A DNA stretch of 64,000 nucleotides, taken from NCBI GenBank assembly GCA_017654935.2, contig CM065690.1, positions 27,049,208 through 27,113,207 of the forward strand, given 5' to 3'. Position numbers and translations under genes: made by a program. Below, piece after piece: positions 23,901 to 36,098 of the stretch. Source of the stretch: Phymorhynchus buccinoides (lineage: Eukaryota; Mollusca; Gastropoda; Neogastropoda; Raphitomidae). The notes beneath the pieces were generated by a model. The model was given only the letters and a program-made list of their open reading frames with translations, searched no databases and was not told the DNA's origin. The number at the start of each line of letters is the position of its first letter. Position 1 is the stretch's first letter.

Positions 23901-24036
23901 CTGGAGATGGGTGACCAGGGACCACCTCTTCCTCCTGAGGGGTTCGCAGCCTTGCCACTGGCACACCGACTCTGGCACGGCAGGCACGTGGGTCTTGCTG
24001 GCATGGAGGTACACCAGGCGAGCATTGTCAAAGCAC
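23901..24036 (-). CDS. ARID2: ARID2 exon 18 (zinc finger 1 end, zinc finger 2 start)
   Basis: Encodes RCFDNARLVYLHASKTHVPA and then CQWQGCEPLRRKRWSLVTHL. Finger 1 is completed as C1665-x4-C1670-x12-H1683-x4-H1688; finger 2 contributes C1697-x4-C1702-x12-H1715. Both have classical C2H2 spacing and match the family's FMCLWQSC and QCLWEGCEP fingers. Acceptor TTTGCCAG, donor CAG^GTCGGT, 136 nt, phase 0 out. Confidence 0.96.
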
Positions 24037-24562
24037 CTGGCAAACACAGCATGGTTCTTTGCGAAAACGGTTTTCTTGGGAAATTTTTAACTTAACACAA
24101 CACAGTTCTTTGTGAAAACTTGTTTTCTTGGGAAATTTGAACTTAATCAAATACATACAGTGAAGCCAATGTTCAGAGACATCAGCTGACCTAAAAAATC
24201 TAAATAATCATGACACAACCATTTTGCATAGACAGTTGAGCTAAAGCTTATTTGCATATATGGGAAGAAAGAAAAAAATCCAAATCCAATATATTTTCTT
24301 ATCTCAAAAATGAGAGAAATTCATGCCAGTTAACAGAAACACATGACAATACTGAAAAACCCCATCTTATCTGATTAAAATTTAAAAGAATAAGGATCTT
24401 TCCTCGCATACAATTATTAGAATAATAAAGTGGTTTTTTTGCAAAAACAGAATTTCTATAACAAATTATGAGATAAATAGACACAGACACATCAACCCTC
24501 TCTCTCTCTCTCTCTCATGCATGCAGGCACAAACACACACAGGTAACACAAAGCGCCCTCAC

Positions 24563-27500
24563 CTTCCACATCCTGCCCATTCACACATGTACTCCATGAC
24601 CAGAGGCTCGGCAGGGGCGGGAGGGGCAGCACTCTCTGGCTCCGCGTTCTTCCCGCCTTTCTTCTTCTTGGACTTGGGCGGCGGCTTCTCCGCCTTAGGC
24701 TTGGGGGGGGCCTTCTTCTTCTTCTTGTTGACGGCCTCAGACTTGGGCACGGTTCCAGCCAGCACCAGCGGCACCTCGGGATACCCCATGGAGCAGGAAG
24801 GGGACGGGGACGGGGAGGGGGCGGTGGACGAGGGCCTGGGGAAGAAGGTGGAGGGGGCCTGGCCAGTGGAATGCTTGTCGCTGCTGACCGAATCAGCCAG
24901 GGAGGAGGCGAAGCTGTCGCAGCTGACATCGCTGTCGTGAGAGCTGTTGGGGGAGAAGAGGGGCCGCACGACCCCTCCCGCCCCCGTCTCTCCCCCGGCC
25001 TTGCCGCAGTTGATCACCAGGCGACTGTCGGTGGAGTCCAGGCTGGCCTCTTCCATGCTGGTCTGCTTGACCAGCGCCTGTCCTGTCCGGCCTTGCTGGG
25101 CCATCAAGGCCTGAGACGCCTGTATACTGGAGGAGGAGGCCCCGGGACTGCCCAGTCCGTTGACATGCAGCGGTTGATTCTTGGAACAGTCCCCCTCCAT
25201 CTCCTCTTTGCCCATACTCTGGCCCATGTCGATCTTGGGGTCTCCATTTTCCAGGTGATGCGCAACCCCGTTGATCTTGCCCATCTTCTCGGCCATGTTG
25301 TAGAGCAGCTGTTTGGACAGCGGGGCTCCGTCCTTCCAGCCGCTGCCATTGCCTTGCAGCAAGCCATTGGGGATGTGCTCATGGCTCTTCACTCCCTCCA
25401 TGGGTGAGGGAGGCAGCTCGTTGGAGGCTGAATCGGGGGATCCCAGACCTCCGTTCACCACCCCAACCAGCCCATTGCAGTCTTTCTTTGTTGAGACACT
25501 GACGCCGCTGCTGCCGTTGGTGTGTGTATTGTCCATAGCGGGGTGGGGGTGGGGATGGGGGAGAGATTCCGCACAGACCCTGACAGGGTGCAGGGGACTG
25601 CTGCCAGTTGTGTGTACCTCCTGCCCTGCCGACACTGCTGTAGTGCATGACAACGCACTGTGTGATGACGACGATGAAGACAATGAAGAGGAAAATGCTG
25701 GGGCGGGTGCAGGATGAGATACAGTGGTGGATGAAGATGGATGAAGAGGACCTTTACATGGCGGGAAAGCAGCCGTCCACTGGGTTTGACAGGCCGGAAT
25801 TGCGGGAATGGGGGGAATCAGCTTTGAAGACACACTTCTAATGTCACTGTTGGCAGATAGGGACGGAGAGTTGCACACATTGGGTTGACTACAACTACTA
25901 GCAGCACCACTTTGCACTGTCATAGCACGGGAATCCACGATACTGTTGCCACAGTCATTGGTGAAGTTGGATTGTGCGTGCTGCACACCAGACATGGCAG
26001 TGCCTGGTGCCTGCATCAAAGCGGACACAGTAGCTGGGGCTGGGGCTCTGTGACTAGAGAAGGTGGCGCCCACAGAAGGCGACTGATGAGGGTCGATAGC
26101 GCGATACGACGTGGTGGTGGCCTGGACCGACTGCACCAAGGTTGTGGGTAAGGAGGCGCTGGCACATGTGGTCACCTGGGGCTGCTGATAAACAGGCGTC
26201 TGCGTCGCCAATGGCTGCGTGGGTGGGGTCTGGTGGATCCTCACAGGCTGTCCCTGCATCATCCTGGGGATCTGCTGGGGTTGCATAACCACCTGCTGCT
26301 GCCCAGGCCTTATAGGTACCTGGTGTGGGGGGCCGCCTTGCGTCCTAATCAGGTGCATCGTAGCCTGCTGTCCAGTCATTCTCTGCTGTATGTGCCCAAC
26401 ATGGGGATGACCTATCAGCTGCTGACCCTGATGTCCTCGTACCGCATGTTGCGAAGATTGCACTGGCAGACCTTGGATAGTGGGTGACTGGCTGTGAGCA
26501 ATGTGTGACTGTCCCATCAATGACTGAACTGGTTGTGGCACATTCCATTCACCTGTGCTGGGAACTGCACCCTGTTGTGGCCCTGTCGGAAGCTGGGACA
26601 ACAGTGCCACCTGGTTGTTCTGTGACAAATAATTCTGTGGTTGCTGCGCCACCGAAGAGGGTACAACTGGATGCTGCTGTTGTGACAACACCGACGAAGG
26701 AATGACTGAGACACTTGTGTGGTGTTGTGCAGAAAGAGATGAAACAGCCTGTGCCTGGAAAGTTGCCTGCGTCTGATTAACCAACGTCTGATGGTTGTGT
26801 CCCGCATGACCCCCACTAAGTCCAACCTGTCGAGCAGGTAACTGTGATCTGGCCTGCTGCATCTCCACACCAAGCTGAGCAGAATGTGGCTGAAGGACCA
26901 AGGATTGCTCCATGCTGACAGACGCAGGCACAGGAGCTTCCTGAGAGGGGGGTGGGCTCTGACAGGGGGTGTTGGCCTGACGCACCAAGTTCTGGCACAC
27001 CTTTTTGGCCAGCAGACTTTTGATGAATCCAGTTTCAGTGCCCTGGTCAGCCCCGGTCACAGACCCTCTGCCTGCCCCTACCGCCGTTTCTCCTTGCAAG
27101 GCCTGGTGGATGGTGGGGAACTGCTGGCCCGGGGAGGGGGAGGGAGAGCTCACCATGCCCACAGGGCTGGACACAGTGAGGGTGGTGGCAGTGAAGGTGG
27201 GGTTGGTGGTGGGGACCAAGGCGGCGGGCAGCAGAGCGCCCGGCTTGTGGACAGCGGATGATGAGTGCATCAGGATCTGGTCTCCTCCGCACGGCTGCAG
27301 AAAGCTGGAGGCTGCCTGAGGGACGCCTGCCACCTGAAGCTGCTGGGGAGCCAGCGGAGAAGGGTGGGCAGGTGCTGGCTCCTTGGACAGAGGACTGCCT
27401 GGTCCTGGTCCTGGCCCGGAGGGTTGAGCAGGAGGGGGCATGGCGCGTTTCTTTCCTCCCGCCTTGGGGGTCCCGCTTTGCTGACCCTTGCCCCTGGCAG

Positions 27501-27713
27501 AGGGAGGAGCTCCAGCCCCTGTGGCACCTGCATAATGGACAAGGGCCTGGGGTAAGGAAGGCGACTGGGGTGGCTCCATCAGACGCTGGCGCAGGGTGGG
27601 GGTGTAATTGGGTGCTGGGGGAGCTACCGGGGAGACCGAGTTTAGCTGCCAGTTAGCAGGCCCGGGGCCCCGCCAGGGGTGGATGGGCATACTATACGGA
27701 GAGGGTTTACAAA
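24563..27713 (-). CDS. ARID2: ARID2 exon 17, giant exon (Q/S/P-rich region, basic patch, first half of zinc finger 1)
   Basis: This 3,151-nt exon codes residues about 622-1672. It opens VCKPSPYSMPIHPW, has a Gln/His/Pro-rich stretch (about residues 877-1143), a Ser-rich run near residue 1293, and a Lys/Pro-rich basic stretch (about 1613-1643, a likely nuclear-localisation or DNA-contact patch). It ends MCEWAGCG with the first two cysteines (C1665, C1670) of a C2H2 finger. Acceptor TTTTCAG; the in-frame ATG at 27759 lies in the intron and is not a start. Donor AAG^GTGAGG. A single giant exon at this place is also a feature of vertebrate ARID2. The exon is much richer in G+C than its introns. 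Confidence 0.96.
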
Positions 27714-29435
27714 CTGAAAAGAACACAAGCAAACAAAACACCAGTGCAAGGGGAACCACAACATCGAACTAGAGGATTACAACAACACTATGGCATGAAC
27801 ACTACAACAAGTTACAACAAAATGGTGGGTTACAACATCAGCAAAATGCTACAAATAATCCTTGATCATTGTCTACTGCGTGCCAAATTGAACAAGTTGT
27901 CAATTATCAATTAACAAGTCTAACATGCCCATGCGCTTGTTTAGAGGATTAAATGTGAAACTACTGAGTTTCATGTCACTTTAAAAATGTTGCCAATCTG
28001 TCAAAAGTGATAAACATTCTGATTCAACAATAACCACATGCAATAAGCCAAGTGAAGAGCTAAACAACCACTAAAAGATGAACTAGAGCTAGTCATTGTT
28101 TATCCAACCCCTCCTTTTTTCTTTTTCTTTTTATACCTGTAATCTTCATAAACCACATTTAGAAAGTTAAACAAGTTCATGCTTTGCCTCTAATCTAACT
28201 TTATACAACTACCCAGAATTGAACTAAACACTTTGAAAGCAACTGACTTGTCTCAAATATATAAAATGAAAGATTGAGACTCAGGAAAGAAGAGATTAGG
28301 TTCAATAAGTGCGTAGAAAACTAACATGAAGGAAGTACAAAAGGCAGTGCCTTTGCTTGCATTTTGCTGTGTGTGTGTTTTTTCCACTGACAAAATAACA
28401 CAAGTCAAGACAGTATACAACAACCAAACAGGCCTGGAATCCTTCTGCTATCCTAACCCTCATCCTTAATTTAATACTTATCAAATTGGATTTCTACCAT
28501 ACTGAGGATCAAAAATGATAGGACAAACTGTCCTGAGACAAGAAAAAATCAATAGGACAATGTCCTGGCTCTTGCAGAAATCAATAAGACAAAGCGTGCC
28601 AGTGTTAAAAATGTAATCAGACATTTGTCTTGACAGAGGAGAACACAACAGGACATTTTCAAAGTCAATAGGTCAATGTCTTATGACCCGGGCCTCAGGA
28701 CATCACTGGAACACTGAAGCTTAAGTCATAGCTGTACAGTTAGTCGACTTTGATACTGTTACAAGCAGACACCATGGTAAACAAAATTAATATTGGGACA
28801 CATTCTGATTGTGAGCAGAAAAAAAAAAAAAAGAGGTGGAAGAAAGGGTGTCCAAAACGTGTAAAGCACATGAACAGAGCCTAAACAGACACTTGTATCT
28901 GTTGCAGGGTACTACATGCTGTTACACTGATCAAAAATATACTAGTGATCAGGTAAATAAACAAGCATATAAATGAATAAATAAATAAAGTATTATTCTT
29001 ATCTTTTCCCCCCATATTCATACATATGGATTTGAATGCAACATTAAGGATCCTTTGTAAGTTTTATATTTTCTCCTACATGACAAAAATATTTTAAAAA
29101 TTTAAACTACCCCAGCCCCCAAAATGTTTGACTGATTTTTTTTCATTGTCCAGAAAGTTACACACAAAAATGATAGATGACTGAAATAATCATTAAACAG
29201 AGAATATTCAACCATGAAAAACTGGAATGCATGTAAACGGAAATTTGAAATTAAGGCAGCTTTTTGTAAAACAAGCAATTATTTCTTTGTTTTAAAAATA
29301 TAATTATATTAAAATGGAATTGCACCAGTTTTTTAAAAAAAAAATCCCTCATTCTGTAGGACACACAGCAAAAATGGCACAAGTGCTAAAGCAACTTTAT
29401 CACATGGCAAAAACCATGGAAATGTACGTTATTAA

Positions 29436-30148
29436 CCCTTTCACCGCCAGCCATATTTCAGCCAAACATTTCCATTAAATTTACCTGGGTACAGAACAAA
29501 ATCTATCTGCAGTATTGGGGATTGGCTTCTGTGACACATATAAAATAAGGTCTATCCTTACTTCCCAAAACTAAGCAATATGGTCTTTGGATAATAGACC
29601 CCAATTTGATGCCTTTTAGTGACATGGGTGTTAGTTAAATCAGGGTTCCCAGGGCTTTCAGCTATCCCCAAGTAAGGACCTGTAGGCCTAAGGATAATGT
29701 CCATCTTTTAGCCAACACATTCCCAGCATTGTGAACAATGTCTAAGCAGATACAAAAATTATGGCTGACACAGATATATGCGTTTTCTCGCAAAACGACA
29801 ACAGGATAAAGAACGAGATTTCAGTCCAATTTCTCTTGACAACTCGTGGTGCATCGTTCGTCTGCTAAGCGGTCAGTTGAAACGGGAAGGTGGGGGAGGG
29901 GGGTAAGCTGGAGTAGGTGCTGAGCGATGTTTCTCAAGTGTAAAAAAGCTGCTTCTGCGATCTATTTTGAGTACGGTCTTGCTGCTCAGGGCAGTTTTTG
30001 GCAGCTGTCAGGACTTGAAGTGAATGTAAGCACTTGTAAGGCCTTACTTGGAGATTTCAATTGGTCAAGACTTATAAGGACTGGTAAGGCCCCTATGAAC
30101 CCTGTTAAATCATTGTGGTGCTAAAATGCGACTTTGGCGTTGAAAGGG
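29436..30148. mobile_element. piggyBac-like MITE split by a hAT-like element (ARID2 intron 16)
   Basis: Left half starts after TTAA at 29432-29435 with CCCTTTCACCGCCAGCC. The right half (30105-30148) ends GCGTTGAAAGGG, its TTAA decayed. The 464-bp insertion is at 29641-30104. Confidence 0.75.
29641..30104. mobile_element. hAT-like TIR element
   Basis: Ends CAGGGTTCCCAGGG and the inverted CCCTATGAACCCTG; TTAAAT is present as a direct repeat on both sides (an 8-bp duplication is not perfect). CAGGG ends are typical of hAT elements; the superfamily is inferred. Confidence 0.6.
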
Positions 30149-30388
30149 AAATAACGCACTTTTGAACAATGTAAGGCAAGATAAATCACGTAACTAAGAA
30201 TCACTGGTGAAAAGTTTGCAGACAAAAATCATAAAAAATAGAAAAACAAAAAGCTTGTTGAAGTGCAATAATTCATGCAAACAAGAATCGTTGGTTTAAT
30301 ATTTGCAGATTTGCGGACAATAATGAATTTTAAAAAAAGGGAAGAAAAAAGAAAACTTGTTAAAGTACAAGGGGCTGCAGGCAAGTCT

Positions 30389-30613
30389 CAGGGCTCCCAA
30401 TCGTCCCACAAAACAAGGGGTCCCAGGGACTCCTTCACATTACAGTACAGAGGGTCCTAGAGGCGGGATGGGGATAGAGGGTCCCAGTGGCATAGTGAAT
30501 GCTAAAAATAATGTTTCTAGTGCATCCCTGGGACCCCCTGCACATTCTTTTAGAGGGTCCTGTAGAATTTTAGTGCTTCATAGACCCCCAAATGGCGGTC
30601 CCTGGGAGCCCTG
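30389..30613. mobile_element. hAT-like MITE (ARID2 intron 16)
   Basis: 225 bp, ends CAGGGCTCCCAATCG and CGGTCCCTGGGAGCCCTG, flanked by the direct repeat AGTCT. Interior repeats 'gggtcccagggactcc'-type motifs. Confidence 0.6.
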
Positions 30614-31915
30614 AGTCTGAAGAACACACTGTTCTGATTTTTATTTTATTTTTTTATACCAAAAACGAGTGGCATAAAATGCAGTCACCTATCATTTTTT
30701 ATTTTTACTTTTTTTTAAACTATAATTTCATACACGTAAAATCTTTTTTTTATTTTAATATTATGTGTACAGAACATTGCCAGGGTTGTCAGTGGTAGCA
30801 CTAAGATGTAGCATCATGTACATACACATCTCGCATAAATTTACACCCAAAAAAGGAAATAAAAGAATACACAAATTGACACAGGGTGAGGCAAAACAAG
30901 ACTTGCGCACAAAAAAAAGTTATTGTAAAGAAAGTGAACAATTAAACATTACAGGCTGTACCAATAAAAAAAAAACCACCACAAACACAAAAATGTGGAA
31001 TAATAAATTAACTCATTCGCATTGCAACGATTTTGAAATATTCAAAAAACGCACAAATCCCTCCAGCCATGCACACAAACAAAACATACATAAACAAAAG
31101 GAGAAATGAAAGAAGATTACAGATGTTTACTTCAGGTTTAGACATAGGGAAGTGGTAGATCAGACTTTTTTTTATATATAGACTTTATATAGAAAAACTC
31201 TCTACACCGATTGGTTCCCCAACAACGAACCACTACAAAAGCAAATTCAGGGGCAAAATTGTGGTCTAAGGGAGTGAACCGAGTTTAGAAGTGACCAAGG
31301 TATGGTGTGCATACAGATTTACTTCCCTTGAAGCAAATGCATAAAATTGACAGCTATCTATTAATTCCGGATAATGTTGAATAAGTTAAAGAAGAAACAA
31401 AATTGTGGATATGATGTGGATTTACAGCTGCGTGTGCTTACAGGTATATTACATGGGGAAAAAACCCTTTGCAACATCTCTTGTCCCATATTTCTTCTTA
31501 CTTATATAACTTTGTCTCCCCACCTCGCCTCCATTCTCAACATACAGCACACACAATTCAAAACACACATTTGCATAAACCAGATATACTTAGGCACTTA
31601 GCTTATACTAGTTATACTAATAGATATGCTTTTCAAATACACACACACACATCAATGCAAACACGTTTAGGGGGAATTTCCATACAACACATCTATATGT
31701 ATGCTAGTCAATACTGTTGCACCCCCCCCCCCCCACCCCTTCCTCTCTCCCACCACTCTCTCTAACTTACAAATGCACCGCATACACATAAGTAAACACA
31801 TGTATAAAAAAAAAATCCCTCACCATTAAAACATACACACATGCACACTCACAGAGGCAAGGACATAGCCACAGAGGCAAGGACACAGCCACACCCGGAC
31901 ACCCTCCAAACCTAC

Positions 31916-32040
31916 CTTTGTCCGATCCAGCCAGTATGGCGAAAGGCTTGGGCTTGGCTCGTTTGGACAGCACTTTGAGCACCGTTTCCTTCTGCCCGTC
32001 TTTGTCCACCTCAGCAACTTTGGCTTGTGGGAGGGTCGAC
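31916..32040 (-). CDS. ARID2: ARID2 exon 16 (end of RFX-type domain)
   Basis: Encodes KSTLPQAKVAEVDKDGQKET followed by VLKVLSKRAKPKPFAILAGS, corresponding to the family's VFPNHTVKRVED...HVVGVKRRAIP. Acceptor GCTGGCAG, donor AAAG^GTAGGT, 125 nt, phase 1 out. The upstream intron holds two complete TIR elements. Confidence 0.9.
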
Positions 32041-32166
32041 CTGCCAGCACATTCACATGTATTTACTCACTTCCCTGAGCTCTCGGATTATTGGCCTCGT
32101 AAACAATGCAAAAGTTGCACCAGTCAACTCTGATCATGAAATTTGGTTTACTGCCAAGAGTCAATG

Positions 32167-32478
32167 CAGACCTGTTTACCCTGAAATTGGGCTTCAGGTA
32201 TTCAAATCCAAAATAAGTGTATTTTTCACAAAATAGGAGTACTCCAACAGGAAAGTTTCGACAACGGAGCGTAAACATGCATACATTTTTATAACTTGTT
32301 GAAATACTGTCATCCATTTTAATTTACAAGAACACACACACACACACGTTTCCTGAATCAGGCAATATACAGTTTTAAATGATATAGTTTCTAAATTATA
32401 TATTTTTTCACCATTTCACCATATTTTTGTCAAATATGTGTATAAAATATAGTAAAATGTGTTGGGTAAACAGGTCTG
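32167..32478. mobile_element. CAGACCTG-family TIR element, 6-bp TSD (ARID2 intron 15)
   Basis: Ends CAGACCTGTTTACCC and GGGTAAACAGGTCTG. Flanks TCAATG/TTAATG (5 of 6 match). 312 bp, no open frame. Confidence 0.8.
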
Positions 32479-32573
32479 TTAATGGGTCTTTAAACAAGTT
32501 GTAAATGAGTTAGATGTATGAAAATGTAATACTTATCTTCCATCCGTGCACGTATGCATATAAATGTAATGTA

Positions 32574-33328
32574 CAGTGAAACCCGTTTAGTACGAATTCC
32601 AGGGGAGAGGGCCAATTTACTCGTTGTAAGCATTGCTCGTTCAAACCATTTTATCGATTTTGGCAACCCTGACGAACCTATCAATCGGTCCTCACATCTA
32701 CTGTGATGTGCGTGTTGGTAAAGTGTGAAAAAGACAGAAAAACGGAAACAACACACTTACCCAACAAAGCATGGTTGTAAGCCCAGTATCCTGTATCCAT
32801 AGGGTTTTTAATGCCGATTACATACACTTTAAAACAGTTTATTAACACACGATAACATCAAAAACATAAAATCCACACACGCGCTTTAAGAGAAAGTTAA
32901 AATTTCCCGGAAGTCACAAGATCAGTGCGCAAAGAGTGAGTCCAGTGTCGTCTGCTTGCGCTGCAGACACCCAAGTTGTTATATCGGCCAATCAGAATGC
33001 CGCTTACATATCGAGGGGTCAGTCAAGATGGCGATGTTGTTGTCAGTGTGTACTCGTTCTAGCCAGGTAGTTGTGCAAGAAAGCTTGACTTTGGGATGGC
33101 GGTGTGGTTGTAAGTGCGTTCTCGTTCTAACCGCGTAGTTTTTGCATAAAAGCTTGACTTTGGGAGTCAATAAATTGTACGTTATATGCAAGTTGCTCGT
33201 TGTAGCGAGCTCGTTGTATGCAGAATTATTTAACAAGGAAAAAGAAGGCTTGTGGTCGGGGATTTTGAAACCACTCGTTAAACACGGGCTCTCGTTTAAA
33301 CCGTACTCGTACTAAATGGGTTTCACTG
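32574..33328. mobile_element. pogo-like TIR element, CAGTGAAACCC family (ARID2 intron 15)
   Basis: 755 bp, ends CAGTGAAACCCGTTTAGTAC and GTACTAAATGGGTTTCACTG (near-perfect inverse complements), TA duplicated on both sides. The interior repeats 'tcgttgtaagc'-like motifs. No transposase frame. Confidence 0.8.
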
Positions 33329-33635
33329 TAGGAGTTAGGTGTGTCAAGATATCTCTTACACACAAATACACTCTTTCCACTACATTTACATATGTATGAA
33401 ACGTGCATCAAGATCAAACTAACTCTCACACATATGAATATACACAATCACAAAAATTAGTGAATGTCTTAGGTTTATCACGATACATTACTCTCACACG
33501 CGCATACACATTAACTCACGCACGCCCACAGTGTACGAGATGGGTTCATCCAAACTTTACACTCGCTCACACAGCACATGCATAGACTGTTCCCCACGCA
33601 TGCACATACAAACACAACTGTACATTATCACTCAC

Positions 33636-33770
33636 TTGACAATGCTGACCAAGTCAGCAGCAGTGAGGGTGTCAGCTATTCCAAACTTGCAGCAGAACTG
33701 CTGGTACTGGGCAAACAAGTCCGCCTGCTTGGTGGAGCTGCCCTTCTTTATTTCATAAGTACCCAGCAGC
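33636..33770 (-). CDS. ARID2: ARID2 exon 15 (RFX-type DNA-binding winged helix)
   Basis: Encodes WLLGTYEIKKGSSTKQADLF, AQYQQFCCKFGIADTLTAAD and LVSIV. This has the W-L-x3-Y/F-E-x...Y-x2-F/Y-C layout of RFX-type winged helices in ARID2 (human WLNAHFEVN...MYSEYLSTCSKL). Acceptor TTGTGCAG, donor CAA^GTGAGT, 135 nt, phase 2 out. Confidence 0.92.
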
Positions 33771-33805
33771 CTGCACAAACCCAATAAACCACCTCAATCT
33801 AAATA

Positions 33806-34132
33806 CAGTGGAACCTCCCTTATAGCACCCCCATTATAAGACTCCCTCCCCATAAGACCTATTTCTCTGAGACATTGCCCTTCTTTGTAAGTATAGTGGA
33901 ACCTGCGTTATAAGACCTCCCATTATAAGACTCCCTCCCATATAAGACCTACTTTTCTGAGACATTGTCCTTTTTGTAAGTATTCAAATTACCTTCCTTA
34001 TAAAACCTTATTTTGGATTTTTGAAGGGAGGTTCCACTGTATTAAAATGACTTCCCTTATACAACTCCCTCCCTTTGATTTAAGACCTCATTTTGGATGA
34101 TTTTTGAAGGTCTTATAAGGGAGGTTCCACTG
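33806..34132. mobile_element. Compound pogo-like MITE cluster (ARID2 intron 14)
   Basis: Several overlapping copies of the CAGTGGAACCTCCC family: starts at 33806 and about 33896, ends at 34039 and 34132. It looks like one copy inserted in another or a local duplication. Confidence 0.7.
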
Positions 34133-34785
34133 CGTCATCAAGTTCCAAGGAGTAAGAAAAGAAAACACAAAAGCATTAGACAGAATAGGGCAAGAAAATG
34201 GCTTTTTTGTATGCGTCAGTATGCGTGGAAGTGATAGAGTACATTTACTTTTTCCTGCCTCTCAGTTTATTTTGTCTTGCTTTGATTGGTGTTAATTCAA
34301 CTGAATTTTGAAAGGGACTTTCGAATTCATGAACCACTCGTGACAAACTATAACCATTAATTTTTATATCATAAACCACTCTCGTAACAAATTACAACCG
34401 TCTTTGAAATTTCAATAAAAAGTTGGACTAAAAGCCTGGGAAATGGGACTACTATATTATCAATGACATAAGCAACCAATCAATAATTATTATCAACTGT
34501 CAGCTTCAAGTTCAAGTATACTTTAATATCTCAAAAAGAGAAATTCAGGTCTTCCGAAACTGTGGTGACACACAAGCCTTTGTTTGGAAAAAGTGAACTA
34601 GATCAAAATTATATGATGTTCCCCTCACAACAAATTACTAAAACAGCTGGCAACCAAACCAAAAAATACAAACCAAATCCAAGTCACTGATGCAGAAAAT
34701 ATTCTTAACATGGAACTGGTCAAGTGTCTTGTTAGTACTGTGCTAGCTCTAATCAATGAATTGTAAAAGCAGGTATCAAACTAAC

Positions 34786-34864
34786 CAGTTAGCAGCAGTG
34801 GTTTCCACATCTGACTTGGCTTGTTCAGCAGCTGACAGGTGTGGCGAGGGCGGGACTGGGAAAC
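34786..34864 (-). CDS. ARID2: ARID2 exon 14 (start of RFX-type winged helix)
   Basis: Encodes FPVPPSPHLSAAEQAKSDVE and TTAAN, with the Trp of the winged-helix start (human ACQWLNAHFEV) split across the junction. Acceptor TTATTCCAG, donor TG^GTTAGT, 79 nt. The phase 2 donor completes TGG with the first base of exon 15. Confidence 0.9.
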
Positions 34865-35411
34865 CTGGAATAAACAAAGAATGAAATAGCGAGACCAAGA
34901 GAGGAGATAACGAAATTGAACAAAGGGGGAGAACTCTCTTTCTAATTAACTCCCCTCCACCAAAGTTGATTATGATACCAATCATCTAGCAATGCGTGGA
35001 TCAGAGCTAAAGGAAGGCAAACAAAGCATCATTCTCAATAAAGAATGTGCCAAGTTCGCCTTTATGACCCTTCACTGGAATAAACAGTTCAATTGCACAA
35101 AACCAACCAGTCAAAACAACAAAGAAAATCCATCCAGTAGTTTTGGTTTAAATTAACGCACATGCTCACAGATACACACACACGTCCAATTGCATTACCG
35201 TGATAAACTGTGAGTATACCTGGGTTAAAAAAAATGAATATCAAAGTTCTGTTGACCATTCTGCATTGAATGAAGAAGTTCAAGGCAAACCTGTTCTAAT
35301 TTCAACACTTAATCCTTCATTCTCCATCAAAGAGACTATCAAAAATGGATGACAAGGACTTAAAATAATACTTACGCCTTGGCATGAGGCTGTGTCAGAC
35401 CAGTTGATATA

Positions 35412-35680
35412 AGCTAGAACACCAAGGCTACATCAACATGTTGTTATGTTCTGCATGGTTGTGTGGGGATTGTCTTAAGCCATGACAAGCTCCTAGCATA
35501 ACATCATCAGTCTAAAATCCTCCGAAGTCAGAGTGTGGCTGCCCACGTGGCAGGGTAATCAAAAACGGTTACACACGTAATGTTCTCATCCCTAGCTGGT
35601 GCATTTGTACCATAGTGTTCAAGTGCTTCGGCTGTTGGGACAATCCTTGGAGCCTTTAAGCCAGGGTAAGACAACAACAA
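35412..35680 (+). mobile_element. Dispersed SINE-like repeat (copy 2, ARID2 intron 13)
   Basis: Second copy of the family at 10801. It ends GCCAGGGTAAGACAACAACAACAA, a (CAA)n tail on the plus strand. No function or recognised head module. Confidence 0.65.
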
Positions 35681-35781
35681 CAAATGATACTTGATACAAA
35701 ATGTTTCTTACACATACATGTCAAATAAGATGATGTCTTCATTGCAGGAACAAAACCATGACCATAATTTCATGTCTTAAA

Positions 35782-36056
35782 CAGACCTGCCTACCCCCAA
35801 TTTCTTTTTTAGGTACTCCACGAAATAAAATTCCTTACTTTTTCTCAAAATTCCGTATTTTGCAAGGAGACCCAAAAACGGAACATTAAAGTTTAAACCG
35901 CCATGCGAAATGACGAAAAAACACTTGATTTTGACCGATCTTAGAAGACCTTAAGTTCAAATTTTTGCCGTATTAATTTTCCATTTACCGTACTGCAGTA
36001 CTGGGGCTCAAAATTGTGTACAAAATACGGAAAAATCGTATGGGTAGGCAGGTCTG
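35782..36056. mobile_element. CAGACCTG-family TIR element, 6-bp TSD (ARID2 intron 13)
   Basis: Ends CAGACCTGCCTACCCCC and GGGTAGGCAGGTCTG. Flanks CTTAAA/CTCAAA (5 of 6). 275 bp. It ends 42 bp from the donor of exon 13. Confidence 0.8.
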
Positions 36057-36098
36057 CTCAAACCAAGAGACAGACACGGAGAAACAGTCTACCCCTAC

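Larger units (their letters stand above)
27714..31915 (-). other. ARID2: ARID2 intron 16
   Basis: 4.2 kb. Apart from the split piggyBac-like MITE and the hAT-like MITE at 29.4-30.6 kb I see only AT-rich unique sequence, an AGGACAATGTCCTG-type short repeat near 28520-28690, and a poly(C) run at 31722. No additional exon is supported. Confidence 0.7.

Noticed and set aside
24521..27656. Several plus-strand open frames of 80-180 codons opposite exon 17
   Set aside because: Antisense shadows of a G+C-rich coding exon; no independent similarity.
27714..27759. Upstream extension of the giant ARID2 frame to an ATG at 27759
   Set aside because: The stretch lies beyond a good acceptor (TTTTCAG) and the preceding exons join in phase; the extension is intron.
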